64,000 nt of DNA from JBBROS01 sp038229135 (GTDB lineage Bacteria; Pseudomonadota; Alphaproteobacteria; Acetobacterales; Acetobacteraceae), in contig JBBROS010000001.1 of the NCBI GenBank assembly GCA_038229135.1, positions 124,001 to 188,000 on the forward strand, in the 5' to 3' direction. The notes under the pieces were generated by a model. It was not told where the DNA came from. It saw only the letters and a list, made by a program, of their open reading frames with translations, and ran no database searches. A program made the translations under genes and the position numbers. Below are positions 33,260 through 42,425 of the stretch, in pieces (position 1 is the stretch's first letter; every line of letters starts with the position of its first letter).

Positions 33260-34257
33260 GACCCCACCCGGATCAGCCGCTTGCCCATGTTCTCCCCCTT
33301 GTACAACCCGGCGATCGCCCCCGGGGCCTCGCCGATGCCCTCCAGAACGTCCTCCCGATACGCGATCAGCCCGTCCCGCACCCACGCCCCCAAGCGCCCG
33401 AGGGCCTCCGGGTAGCGCGCCTTCCAGTCGAACGCGAGCACCGCCTGGATCCGTGCGCGCTTGACCAGCACCACCCGCTCCACCCGTGGCCCCAGCGGGG
33501 CCGGAGACCAATCCTGCACCGAGGCCGTGCCGCACACGACCACGCGCGCCCGGGAGGCCAACAGCCGATACACCGCGTCGCTCACGGCACCGGCCGTGTT
33601 GTCGAAATACACGTCCACCCCGTCCGGGCACGCCGCCGCCAGTTGCGCCTCGAAGTCAGGCGACCGGTAATCCACCGCCGCATCGAACCCGAACGCCTCC
33701 CGGCACAGCGCCACCTTCGCCGGCCCGCCCGCGATCCCCACCGTCCGGCACCCCGCGATCCGCGCGATCTGCCCCACGGCCGACCCCACGCTGCCCGCCG
33801 CCGTGCTGACCACCACCGTGTCGCCGGGCCGCGGCTCGCCCACCTCGAGCAGGCCGAAATACGCCGTGATGCCGTTCAGCCCCAGCACGCCCAGCGCCGT
33901 GCTGGGCGGCAGGTCGTCATCCACCTTGCGGTCGATCACGCTCCCGGGCACCGCCGCCCATTCCTGCCAGCCGAACATCCCCGTCACAACATCGCCCGCG
34001 CGCCACATGGCATGGTTCGACCGCTCCACCCGCCCCACCGCATAGCTCCGCATCACCGCCCCCACGGGCACCGGCGGCAGGTAGTTCGGCGCATCGTTCA
34101 CCCACCCCCGCATGGCTGGCTCCACGCTGAGCCAGTGGTTGCGGATCAGCACCTCCCCCGCCCCCGGGTCCGGCACCGGCCGCTCCACCACCTCGAACTG
34201 GTCCGCCCGCGGCACGCCCACAGGCCGCTCCCGCAACAAAACCTGCCGGTTCACCAT
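33256..34257 (-). CDS. NADP-dependent MDR-family oxidoreductase (PTGR/CurA-like)
   Basis: A 333-residue zinc-free medium-chain reductase. The nucleotide loop VVVSTAAGSVGSAVGQIAR (around residues 145-163) and the opening LLRERPVGVPRADQFEVVE match the leukotriene-B4-dehydrogenase/CurA group, which reduces enones and quinones with NADPH. Full length. It can start at 34257 (MVNRQ) or at 34263 (MGM); both ATGs have G-rich leaders. It is the upstream partner of the dinB-like gene and divergent, by 27 bases, from a crotonase. Confidence 0.88.
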   Translation of the reverse strand: MVNRQVLLRERPVGVPRADQFEVVERPVPDPGAGEVLIRNHWLSVEPAMRGWVNDAPNYLPPVPVGAVMRSYAVGRVERSNHAMWRAGDVVTGMFGWQEWAAVPGSVIDRKVDDDLPPSTALGVLGLNGITAYFGLLEVGEPRPGDTVVVSTAAGSVGSAVGQIARIAGCRTVGIAGGPAKVALCREAFGFDAAVDYRSPDFEAQLAAACPDGVDVYFDNTAGAVSDAVYRLLASRARVVVCGTASVQDWSPAPLGPRVERVVLVKRARIQAVLAFDWKARYPEALGRLGAWVRDGLIAYREDVLEGIGEAPGAIAGLYKGENMGKRLIRVGS

Positions 34258-34284
34258 TCCCATCCCCCGCGCTACGATCGCCCG

Positions 34285-35064
<780 letters not shown>

Positions 35065-35065
35065 C

Positions 35066-35154
35066 CGTCATCGCGAGCGCAGCGTGGCGATCCACGGGCC
35101 ACAGGCCGACGCTCGACCGCCCCTGGATCGCCACGCCTGCGGCTCGCGACGACG
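35066..35154. repeat. Dispersed palindromic repeat, family A
   Basis: CGTCATCGCGAGCGCAGCGT and ACGCCTGCGGCTCGCGACGA arms with GGCGATCCACGG/CCTGGATCGCC, between the crotonase and the convergent GNAT gene. The last copy in the window. Confidence 0.85.
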
Positions 35155-35158
35155 ATGA

Positions 35159-35611
35159 TCAGGCAGCCCGCTCGAACCGCCACTCCTCGTAGTCGGTCAC
35201 GTCCCGCACCACCCGGTGCTCCCCCCGCTCATACCCGCGCTTTTCGTAGAACCGGTGCGCCCGCACGAACCGCGTATCGGACCACAGGAACAGCCGCGTA
35301 GCCCCGGCAACAGCCGAATGGGCCTCCGCCACATTCATCAGCCTGTGCCCCAAGCCCGATCCATGCCGGTCCGGATGCACGTAGACGCGGCAGATCTCCC
35401 AGCCGCCGACGTCGGGACGCACCGCGACCATGCCGTCCACCGCGCCCGCCACCCACAGCGCACCACCTGCCGCGGCGTAATACGAGGCCAGCGCATGCAC
35501 CTCCGGCACCTCGGCCTCCACGTCCGCCACCGCGTCGTAGTCCCGCCAGCACCGGTTGATCAGCGCGACGAAGCCGGGCCCATCGGCATCGACGCCGGGC
35601 CGGATGATCAC
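35159..35611 (-). CDS. GNAT-family N-acetyltransferase
   Basis: A 150-residue acetyltransferase: IIRPGVDADGPGFVALIN at the start, the acetyl-CoA loop VYVHPDRHGSGLGHRLMNVA (residues about 81-100) and FYEKRGYERGEHR near the end. Substrate unknown. It begins at a GTG overlapping the stop of the aminotransferase (GTGA), so it is translationally coupled to it. Confidence 0.85.
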   Translation of the reverse strand: MIIRPGVDADGPGFVALINRCWRDYDAVADVEAEVPEVHALASYYAAAGGALWVAGAVDGMVAVRPDVGGWEICRVYVHPDRHGSGLGHRLMNVAEAHSAVAGATRLFLWSDTRFVRAHRFYEKRGYERGEHRVVRDVTDYEEWRFERAA

Positions 35612-36807
35612 CGCAGTTCGGCGCAGAACGCGACGATCCGCCGGCACGCCTCCTCGAGCGACGCATCGTCGGTTGCATAGGAAATCCGGATGTAGGGCGA
35701 CATCCCGAACGCCTTGCCATGCACCACCGCCACATGCCGCTCCTCGAGCAGCGCAAGCGCGAAATCCTCGTCCGTGTTCAGCACCCGCCCGCCTGGCGTG
35801 GTGCGCCCGAGGCACCCCGCCACGTTCGGATAGACGTAGAACGCCCCCTCCGGCCGGTGGCACTGCAGGCCCTGCGCCGTCCGCAGCGCGTCCACCACCA
35901 GGTCCCGCCGCCGCCGGTAGGCCGCCTGCATGGTGCCCACCACCTCCTGCGGCCCATCCAGCGCCGCCGCCGCGGCGGCCTGGCCGACGGAACTGACGCC
36001 CGCCGCCACGTGCCCCTGCATCGTCACCATCGCCTTGATGAGCGGCTTGGGCCCAGCCGCGAACCCGATGCGCCACCCCGTCATGGCATAGGTCTTGGAC
36101 ACGCCCGACACGGTCAGCACCCGGTCCCGCAAGCCCGGCGCCACCGCCGCCAGCGTATGGTGCCGCCCCTCGAACACGAGGTGCTCGTACATGTCGTCGG
36201 CCATCACCCAAACATGCGGGTGCCGCTCCAGGACCGCCGCGAGCCCCGCCAAATCCGCCTCGCCCAGCGCCGTACCGGTCGGGTTGTTGGGCGAGTTCAG
36301 CACAAGCCACTTCGTCCGCGGCCCGATGGCCGCCTCGAGGTCCTCCGGCCGCAGCCGGAACCCGTTGTTCTGCGGGCAGGCGACGATCACGGGCACGCCG
36401 CCCACCACCGTCGTCATCAGCGGATACGCGCCCCAATACGGCGCCGGCACGATCACCTCGTCCCCAGGGTTCACCGTCGCCATCAGCGCGTCGAAGATCA
36501 CGCCCTTGCCGCCGTTGCCGACCATGATCTCGTCGAGCGCCACCACGAGCCCCTGGTCGCGCAGGAACTTCCGCTGGATCGCCTGCTTCAGCGCCGTCGT
36601 GCCGTCCTGCGGCGGATACTTCGTCTCGCCCTTGAGCGCCGCCTGGTAGCCGGCTTCGATGGCGTGCATCGGGCTCATGAAGTCGGGCTCGCCGATCGTC
36701 AGCGCGATCACCTCCACGCCGGCCGCCTTCATCTCGCGCGCCTTGATCGTCATGGCCACGGTCGCGGCCATCGGCACGCCCCGCAGCCGCTCCGCCAGCT
36801 CAGGCAT
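35608..36807 (-). CDS. Class-I PLP-dependent aminotransferase (copy 2 of a tandem pair)
   Basis: A 399-residue aspartate/aromatic-type aminotransferase. It has the family N-terminal IALTIGEPDF, the NSPNNPTGTAL loop, SKTYAMTGWRIGFA with the PLP lysine and the terminal RISYATDDASLEEACRRI. Closely resembles the gene immediately upstream (same length, same motif spacing), with ATG and stop overlapping (TGATG). The pair may have split substrates such as aspartate and an aromatic or branched amino acid; which is which is not visible. Confidence 0.9.
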   Translation of the reverse strand: MPELAERLRGVPMAATVAMTIKAREMKAAGVEVIALTIGEPDFMSPMHAIEAGYQAALKGETKYPPQDGTTALKQAIQRKFLRDQGLVVALDEIMVGNGGKGVIFDALMATVNPGDEVIVPAPYWGAYPLMTTVVGGVPVIVACPQNNGFRLRPEDLEAAIGPRTKWLVLNSPNNPTGTALGEADLAGLAAVLERHPHVWVMADDMYEHLVFEGRHHTLAAVAPGLRDRVLTVSGVSKTYAMTGWRIGFAAGPKPLIKAMVTMQGHVAAGVSSVGQAAAAAALDGPQEVVGTMQAAYRRRRDLVVDALRTAQGLQCHRPEGAFYVYPNVAGCLGRTTPGGRVLNTDEDFALALLEERHVAVVHGKAFGMSPYIRISYATDDASLEEACRRIVAFCAELR

Positions 36808-38006
36808 CAGTGCAGCCCGGCGCAAAAGCGCTGGATGCGCGTGCACGCCTCCCGCAGGCTCTCCGTGTCCGTCGCGTAGCTGATGCGGAAATGCCCAGGA
36901 TACATGAACGCCGCCCCGTGCACGGCCGCCACCCCCTCCTCCTCCAGCAGGGCCACAACGAACTCCTCGTCCGTCTCGATCCGGCGGCCCCCTGCACTCG
37001 TCTTGCCGACGCAGCCCTGCATGGACGGGAACACGTAGAACGCCCCTTCCGGCGTGTGGCAATGCAGCCCGGCGCACTCGTTCAGCATGGACACCACGAG
37101 GTCCCGCCGCTCCCGATACACGGCCACCATCTCCCCGATGAACTCCTGCGGCCCGTTCAGCGCCTCCACCGCCGCCGCCTGGCTGATGCTGGAGGGGTTG
37201 CTCGTGCTCTGGCTTTGCAGCTTGTCCATGGCCTTGATCAACGCCAGCGGCGCGCCCGCGAACCCGATGCGCCAGCCCGTCATGGCATAGGCCTTGCTGC
37301 ACCCGTTCATCGTCACGGTCCGGTCCCGCAGCTTCGGCTCCACCTGCACGATGGTGGCCGGCGCCGTCTCGTAGGCGAGCTTCTCGTAGATGTCGTCGGT
37401 GAACACCCACACATGCGGGTGCCGCAGCAGCACGTCGCACAACGCCCGCAGCTCCTCGTGCGTGTAGGCCGCGCCCGTGGGGTTGCAGGGCGAGTTCAGC
37501 ACCAGCCACTTGGTCTTGGGCGTGATCGCCGCCTCGAGGTCCTCCGGCCGCATCTTGAAGCCGTTGTTCTGCCCGCACGGCACGAACACGGGCGTGCCGT
37601 CGGCCAGGCTCACGATGTCCGGATAGCTCACCCAGCACGGCGTCGGGATGATCGCCTCGTCGCCCGCGTCCATGGTGGCGACCATCGCATTGAAGATCAC
37701 CTGCTTGCCGCCCGTGGAGATGATCACCTCCTCCGGCGCATACTGCAGCCCGCTATCCCGCTCGAACTTCGCCGCCACCGCGCGCCGCAGCGCCATCGTG
37801 CCCGCCACGTCCGTATACTTCGTCTCCCCCGCCTTGATCGCCCGGATCGCCGCCGCCTTCACGTTGTCCGGCGTGTCGAAATCCGGCTCCCCCGCGCTCA
37901 GGCTGATGATGTCCCGCCCCGCTGCCTTCAGCGCCCGCGCCTTGCTGCTGATGGCAATCGTCTGGCTCGGGCTGATCTTGTCGAGGCGCGCGGCGGTGAG
38001 GGACAT
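36807..38006 (-). CDS. Class-I PLP-dependent aminotransferase, AspB-like (copy 1)
   Basis: A 399-residue aminotransferase beginning MSLTAARLDKISPSQTIAIS, the opening of the alphaproteobacterial aspartate transaminase AspB. ISLSAGEPDFDTP, NSPCNPTGAAYTHEEL, the PLP-lysine loop CSKAYAMTGWRIGFAGAP and the terminal RISYATDTESLREACTRI are intact. It is the first gene of the aminotransferase-aminotransferase-GNAT operon. Confidence 0.92.
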   Translation of the reverse strand: MSLTAARLDKISPSQTIAISSKARALKAAGRDIISLSAGEPDFDTPDNVKAAAIRAIKAGETKYTDVAGTMALRRAVAAKFERDSGLQYAPEEVIISTGGKQVIFNAMVATMDAGDEAIIPTPCWVSYPDIVSLADGTPVFVPCGQNNGFKMRPEDLEAAITPKTKWLVLNSPCNPTGAAYTHEELRALCDVLLRHPHVWVFTDDIYEKLAYETAPATIVQVEPKLRDRTVTMNGCSKAYAMTGWRIGFAGAPLALIKAMDKLQSQSTSNPSSISQAAAVEALNGPQEFIGEMVAVYRERRDLVVSMLNECAGLHCHTPEGAFYVFPSMQGCVGKTSAGGRRIETDEEFVVALLEEEGVAAVHGAAFMYPGHFRISYATDTESLREACTRIQRFCAGLH

Positions 38007-38076
38007 TGCGGTTCCGTTACATGGCTGGGTCCCTACCGTACGGCCACACCCGCGCCCCGGCAACCGCCCCCTGGCG

Positions 38077-38277
38077 TCAGCCCTGCAGGACGAGCGCCAC
38101 GACTGCATCCCGCAGCGCCCGATATTGCGTCTCGGTCGCGCCCGCGGACGCCTCGGCCCGCTTGGCAGGGACGTCGTCGTACGCGATGGGCTGCTCGACC
38201 TGCGCCGCGGTGAGGTCGACGCGCTGACCTGTCACCTGATTGTAGAAGTGCGGTCCCCCTGCCGTCGCCGTTTTCAT
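38077..38277 (-). CDS. Small hypothetical protein
   Basis: A predicted 66-residue soluble protein (MKTATAGGPHFYNQVTGQR...). I do not recognise it. The codon pattern is in keeping with the neighbours and the only overlapping alternatives are shorter or lie on the other strand. No clear ribosome site (GGGTGG is nearest). It fills most of a 302-base gap between the antiporter and aminotransferase genes, which otherwise shows only a small CCGTACGG palindrome. Confidence 0.4.
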   Translation of the reverse strand: MKTATAGGPHFYNQVTGQRVDLTAAQVEQPIAYDDVPAKRAEASAGATETQYRALRDAVVALVLQG

Positions 38278-38308
38278 CAGCCACCCGATTCAACCGGCAA
38301 CCTGGCCC

Positions 38309-39889
38309 TCAGGCCGCCGTCTCCCGCCCATCGGCCTGCGCCAGCGCCCGCTCCAGCCGCCGCTCCTCGAAGTCGAGCTCCTCCACCATCGCCTGGAGCG
38401 CCTCGCCGTCGATCCGCTCGCCCTGCGCCAGCACCGCCTCCCGCGCCGACCACAGCGCCTCGCGCTCCAGCTCCAGCCGGGCCGTATGCCGCCGGGCCGC
38501 GAGCCCGGTGCCGTCCGCCATCTCTCGCGCGCTCTCGGCCCGGCGCCGGAACTCGCCCACCATCGCCCGGTCCGGCAGGCCGAGCACGCGGCCCTCGAAA
38601 ACCCGCTGCTCCACCGTCGCCAGCGCCGCCTCCGCCCCCGCCTGCCGCACCGCCGCCTCGTGCTCCGCCCCCGCCTTGTCCTCCACCACCCGCAGCCGGC
38701 GGATAACCCACCCTAGGGTCGTGCCCTGCAGCACCAGCGTCACCAAGATCGCCGTGAACGCCAGCACCACGATCAGGTCTCGCCCCGGGAACCCGATCGG
38801 CAGCGCCAGCGCCGCCGCGAGCGAAACCACGCCCCGCATCCCCGCCCAGGACAGGATCAGCATCTGCGCGCCCGGCAGCCGCGCATGCCCGAGCCTGAAG
38901 CGCTGCGGCAGCACCCGCGCCACCCAGTCGGACAAGAACACCCAAACGAAGCGGCTCAGCACCAGGCATGCCGACACCGCCAGCGCGATCACCCCCACCC
39001 CCACCAGCCCACGCTCCAGCAGCCGCTCCAGCACGTCCCGCAACTGCAGCCCGATCAGGATGAACACGAGGCTCGTGAGCACGAATTCGACGAAGCTCAG
39101 CACCGCCGCCGACTCAACCCGCGTCCGCGCGCTCAGCTTGTGCTGGTGGCGCCCCAGCACCAGCCCGCAGGCCACGGCGGCCAGCACGCCCGACAGGTGC
39201 ATCGCCTCCGCCGCCATGTAGGCCGCGAAACCGGCCAGCACGATGGCAGCAATCTCGAGCAGCACGTCGTCCAGCGCCCGCGTCCCCTCGATCACCACGC
39301 GCCCGATCACATACCCCAGAACCCCGCCGCCCACGGACGACGCCACGAACGACACCCCCGCATCCGCCAGGCTCACGCTCGCCACCGCCGCGGCCACGGC
39401 GAACCGATACAAGATGAGCGAAGAGGCGTCGTTCAGCAGGCTCTCCCCCTCGAGGATGGTCATCAGCCGGCGCGGGATGTGCACCGCCTTCAGCACGCTC
39501 GCCGCCGCCACCGCATCGGGCGGCGCCACGATCGCCCCCAGCGCCAGCGCGGCCGCCCAGGGCAGCTCCGGCGCCATCACCTTCGCAGTCGCCGCCACCG
39601 CCGCCGCCGTGAACAGCACGGCCCCCAGCGCCAGCAGCAGGATGGGCCGCAGCTCGGTGCGGAACGCCTCCCAATCCGTGCGGAACGCGCTCACCTGCAG
39701 CAGCGGCGGCAGGAACAGCGCCATCGCGATGTGCGGGTCGAGCTCCACCCGCGGCATGCCGGGGATGAACCCCACCGCCATGCCACCCGACACGAGCGCC
39801 ACCGCCGGCGGCACGTCCACCGCACGGGCCAGCAGCGCCAACACCACGCAGGCCGCCACGAGGCCGACCAGCAGCTCCACCATCCCCAT
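38309..39889 (-). CDS. CPA1-type Na+/H+ antiporter
   Basis: A 526-residue antiporter with about 12 transmembrane helices (residues 1-400) and a helical cytoplasmic tail. ILEGESLLNDASSLILYR carries the conserved ND pair of the CPA1 ion site, and LSWAGMRGVVSLAAALALP is the other signature helix. It exchanges Na+ or K+ for H+ across the inner membrane. The start is the ATG at 39889 since AAGGGG stands 8-13 bases upstream. It is divergent from an SLC13-type carrier across 106 bases. Confidence 0.9.
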   Translation of the reverse strand: MGMVELLVGLVAACVVLALLARAVDVPPAVALVSGGMAVGFIPGMPRVELDPHIAMALFLPPLLQVSAFRTDWEAFRTELRPILLLALGAVLFTAAAVAATAKVMAPELPWAAALALGAIVAPPDAVAAASVLKAVHIPRRLMTILEGESLLNDASSLILYRFAVAAAVASVSLADAGVSFVASSVGGGVLGYVIGRVVIEGTRALDDVLLEIAAIVLAGFAAYMAAEAMHLSGVLAAVACGLVLGRHQHKLSARTRVESAAVLSFVEFVLTSLVFILIGLQLRDVLERLLERGLVGVGVIALAVSACLVLSRFVWVFLSDWVARVLPQRFRLGHARLPGAQMLILSWAGMRGVVSLAAALALPIGFPGRDLIVVLAFTAILVTLVLQGTTLGWVIRRLRVVEDKAGAEHEAAVRQAGAEAALATVEQRVFEGRVLGLPDRAMVGEFRRRAESAREMADGTGLAARRHTARLELEREALWSAREAVLAQGERIDGEALQAMVEELDFEERRLERALAQADGRETAA

Positions 39890-39995
39890 CGCGCACCCCT
39901 TTCGGGACGTGCAACGCAGCCGGCCCGCACGGGATGCAACGTTGCCGGCTACGACGTGTGGAACTTGCGATGCCCCCGATCGGTTCAGGTCCAAC

Positions 39996-41786
39996 ATGTC
40001 CCACGCCGCAATCGCCCTCCTCCTCGCCGCAATCGCGCTGGCGCTGCTCGCCAGCCGCCGCGTGCGGATCGATGTCGTGGGCGCCCTGCTCGTGCTGGGG
40101 CTGGTGCTGACGGGCCTCGTCCCCAGCGCCCAGGCGCTCACGGGCCTGTCCGACCCTGCTGTCCTCACCGTCGCCGCCCTGGCCGCCCACGGCGCCGCCC
40201 ACCGCGCCACGGGCCTGTTCGAGCGCCTGGCGGACCTGCTCAGCCCCATCCTGCGCTGGCCCGCTCTCCGCGGCCCGGCACTCGGCCTCGTTGCCGCCAT
40301 CGCCTCGGCGTTCGGCGCCCGCGCCCCCGCCCTTGCCGCCCTGCTGCCCATCGCCCGCCAAACCGCCCGGCGCGAGCCCGGCGCCGCAGCCACCGCGCAA
40401 CGCGTCGTGCTGGGCGCCACCGCCGCGGGCGGCCTCGTCACCACGCTCGGCACGCTGCCCAACATCCTCGTCTCCAGCCAGCGCGAGCACCTCGTGGGCC
40501 ACGGCTTCAGCCTGTTCGACCCCGCACGCCTCGGGCTGCCCATCGCCGCCATCGCCCTCGCCGTCGTCATCCTCGCCGCCGCCCGCCTCCGCTGGACCGC
40601 CCCGGCGGCTGCCGCCCCAACAATCGCCACAACCGTCGTTCCAGCCTCGGCTCCGCCGCTCTCGGAACCGCAGCAGGTCGAAGGCGTCGTCAGCGAGGTG
40701 TTCGTCCCGCCCGGCTCCACCCTCGTCGGCCAGACGCTGGAGCGCCTCCAGGCCGAGGCCAACGGCGCGCTCACCGTCCAGGCCATCATCCGCGAGGACC
40801 ATCGCCGCATCGCGCCCCGCCCCGGCTGGCCCATCGCGGCCAACGACGTCCTGGTGCTCGCCTGCACGCCCAACGCGCTGCAGCGCCTCATCGAGCGTGC
40901 CAACCTCACCCTCGCCGGCGCGGCGGCCGACTGGCGCGATGGCGCGGGCGTGGTCGAGGCCGTGCTCACGCCGGGCTCGGACTGGCTGGGCCGCAGCTTC
41001 GATGAAACCGGTGTGGGCCGCCGCTACGGCGTGGGCCTGCTCGCCCTGGGCCGCAGCACGCAGGCCATTGCCCGCCTGCGCCGCACGAAGCTCCGCGCCG
41101 GGGACGTGCTGGTGCTGCAAGGCCCACGCGAGGCCTTGCCCGCCGCAGCCGCCGCACTCGGCTGCCTCACGCTCGCCGAGCGCCGCCTCCGCCTGGGCCG
41201 CAAGCGGCAGGGAGCGCTGCCCATGGCGGCCATGGCCGGTGCCGCCGCCCTCGCGGCCTACGGCGTGCTCCCGCTTTCCCTCGCCCTGCTCGCCGGCGTG
41301 CTCGCGCTGCTCGTCCTGCGCGCGCTGGCGCCCGAGGACGCCTACGCCGCCATCCCGTGGCCCGTGCTCGTGCTGCTCGCCGGACTGCTCCCGCTTTCGG
41401 CCGCCCTGACCGATACCGGGGCGGCCGCGCTGGTATCGGACCGACTGGCGGAATTCGGGCTGCCGGCTCTCGGGATCGCAGCCGCCCTGCTTCTCGCCGC
41501 ATGCGGCCTCGCCACGCTCGCCACGGGGGCGGCCAGCGCGCTCGTGCTCGTACCCCTCGCCGCCCCGCTCGCCACGCGGCTCGGCTTCGACCCGGACCCA
41601 CTGTTCCTGGCTATTGCCCTCGGCGCCTCCGCCCAGCTCCTGCCGTTGCCGGCCCGGGACCGCCTGCTCGCGGCCACGGTGGAGGCCGGGCTGCCACAGA
41701 CCGACCTGGTGCGCCTCGGCCGTCTGCTCGCCGCCACCGTCCTCATCGCCGGTCTCGCAGCCTTGCTTCTGCGTGGCCCCGCATGA
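39996..41786 (+). CDS. SLC13-family permease with two TrkA_C-like domains
   Basis: A 596-residue ion or organic-anion carrier. N- and C-terminal membrane halves (five or six helices each) flank a soluble centre of about 200 residues, where VVSEVFVPPGSTLVGQTLE and VVEAVLTPGSDWLGRSF are two copies of a TrkA_C-type regulatory domain. The pattern TTLGTLPNILVSS with the following SGAS-like loops is that of the DASS/SLC13 family, whose members move sulfate, dicarboxylates or similar anions with Na+. The actual cargo is unknown. Its stop overlaps the next gene (ATGA). Confidence 0.82.
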   Translation: MSHAAIALLLAAIALALLASRRVRIDVVGALLVLGLVLTGLVPSAQALTGLSDPAVLTVAALAAHGAAHRATGLFERLADLLSPILRWPALRGPALGLVAAIASAFGARAPALAALLPIARQTARREPGAAATAQRVVLGATAAGGLVTTLGTLPNILVSSQREHLVGHGFSLFDPARLGLPIAAIALAVVILAAARLRWTAPAAAAPTIATTVVPASAPPLSEPQQVEGVVSEVFVPPGSTLVGQTLERLQAEANGALTVQAIIREDHRRIAPRPGWPIAANDVLVLACTPNALQRLIERANLTLAGAAADWRDGAGVVEAVLTPGSDWLGRSFDETGVGRRYGVGLLALGRSTQAIARLRRTKLRAGDVLVLQGPREALPAAAAALGCLTLAERRLRLGRKRQGALPMAAMAGAAALAAYGVLPLSLALLAGVLALLVLRALAPEDAYAAIPWPVLVLLAGLLPLSAALTDTGAAALVSDRLAEFGLPALGIAAALLLAACGLATLATGAASALVLVPLAAPLATRLGFDPDPLFLAIALGASAQLLPLPARDRLLAATVEAGLPQTDLVRLGRLLAATVLIAGLAALLLRGPA

Positions 41787-42349
41787 GCAGCATGCCGACC
41801 GCCTTCGACGGCGTCCGTGCCAGGCTCCGTCGCCTCTTCGCCCAGGCCGCGCCCCCGCCCCCGCCGCCCCCGGCCCGCGCCCCCGAGGCTCCGCTCGACG
41901 TGCTTGCCGCAAAGATCGTCTTTGCCCACCTCCGCAACCGCCAGCAGCTTCTCGGCCCGCCTCCCACCGCCTTCGGCCACCTCGACCCGGCACAGACCGA
42001 GCTCCTCACCCGTGCCGCGATCGCTGCCGCCCAAGCCACCGGCCGCATCACCGACCCTGTGGAGCGGCGCCTCCGCGGCGCCCTCTCGGCCAACGCGCTG
42101 CAGCCCGACGACCCGGCTTTCGTCGCCCACGCCATCCGCCGCCCCGCCCCGCTCGAGACGCTGCTGCACGACGTGCGCGACAACCACGTCGCCTCGCTGT
42201 TCTACGCCGCCTCCCTCCTGGGCACGGACAGCCATGACCCGGTCGCCCGCGCCTACCTCGCCTACCTCGCCGCCCGCCTCCGCCTGCCGCCCGAGACCCT
42301 GGCGCGCCTCCACGGCCAGCACGGCTTCGACACGGCCCACCCGGCTTGA
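41783..42349 (+). CDS. DUF533 / TerB-like protein
   Basis: A 188-residue protein with a proline-rich linker (residues about 22-37) followed by an all-alpha domain. The region LLTRAAIAAAQATGRITDPVE and DNHVASLFYAASLLGTD, ending in YLAYLAARLRLPPETLARLH, resembles DUF533 (YebE), a TerB-like fold usually attached to a membrane helix; the helix is missing here. The function is not known. ATGA overlap with the SLC13 gene. Confidence 0.7.
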   Translation: MSSMPTAFDGVRARLRRLFAQAAPPPPPPPARAPEAPLDVLAAKIVFAHLRNRQQLLGPPPTAFGHLDPAQTELLTRAAIAAAQATGRITDPVERRLRGALSANALQPDDPAFVAHAIRRPAPLETLLHDVRDNHVASLFYAASLLGTDSHDPVARAYLAYLAARLRLPPETLARLHGQHGFDTAHPA

Positions 42350-42425
42350 GCCCGCAACCGGCCCAACCCTCTAGCGTTCTGCACCAGAGACGGTCCGCCC
42401 ACCTCGGCGCGCGGCCGCACGAGGC

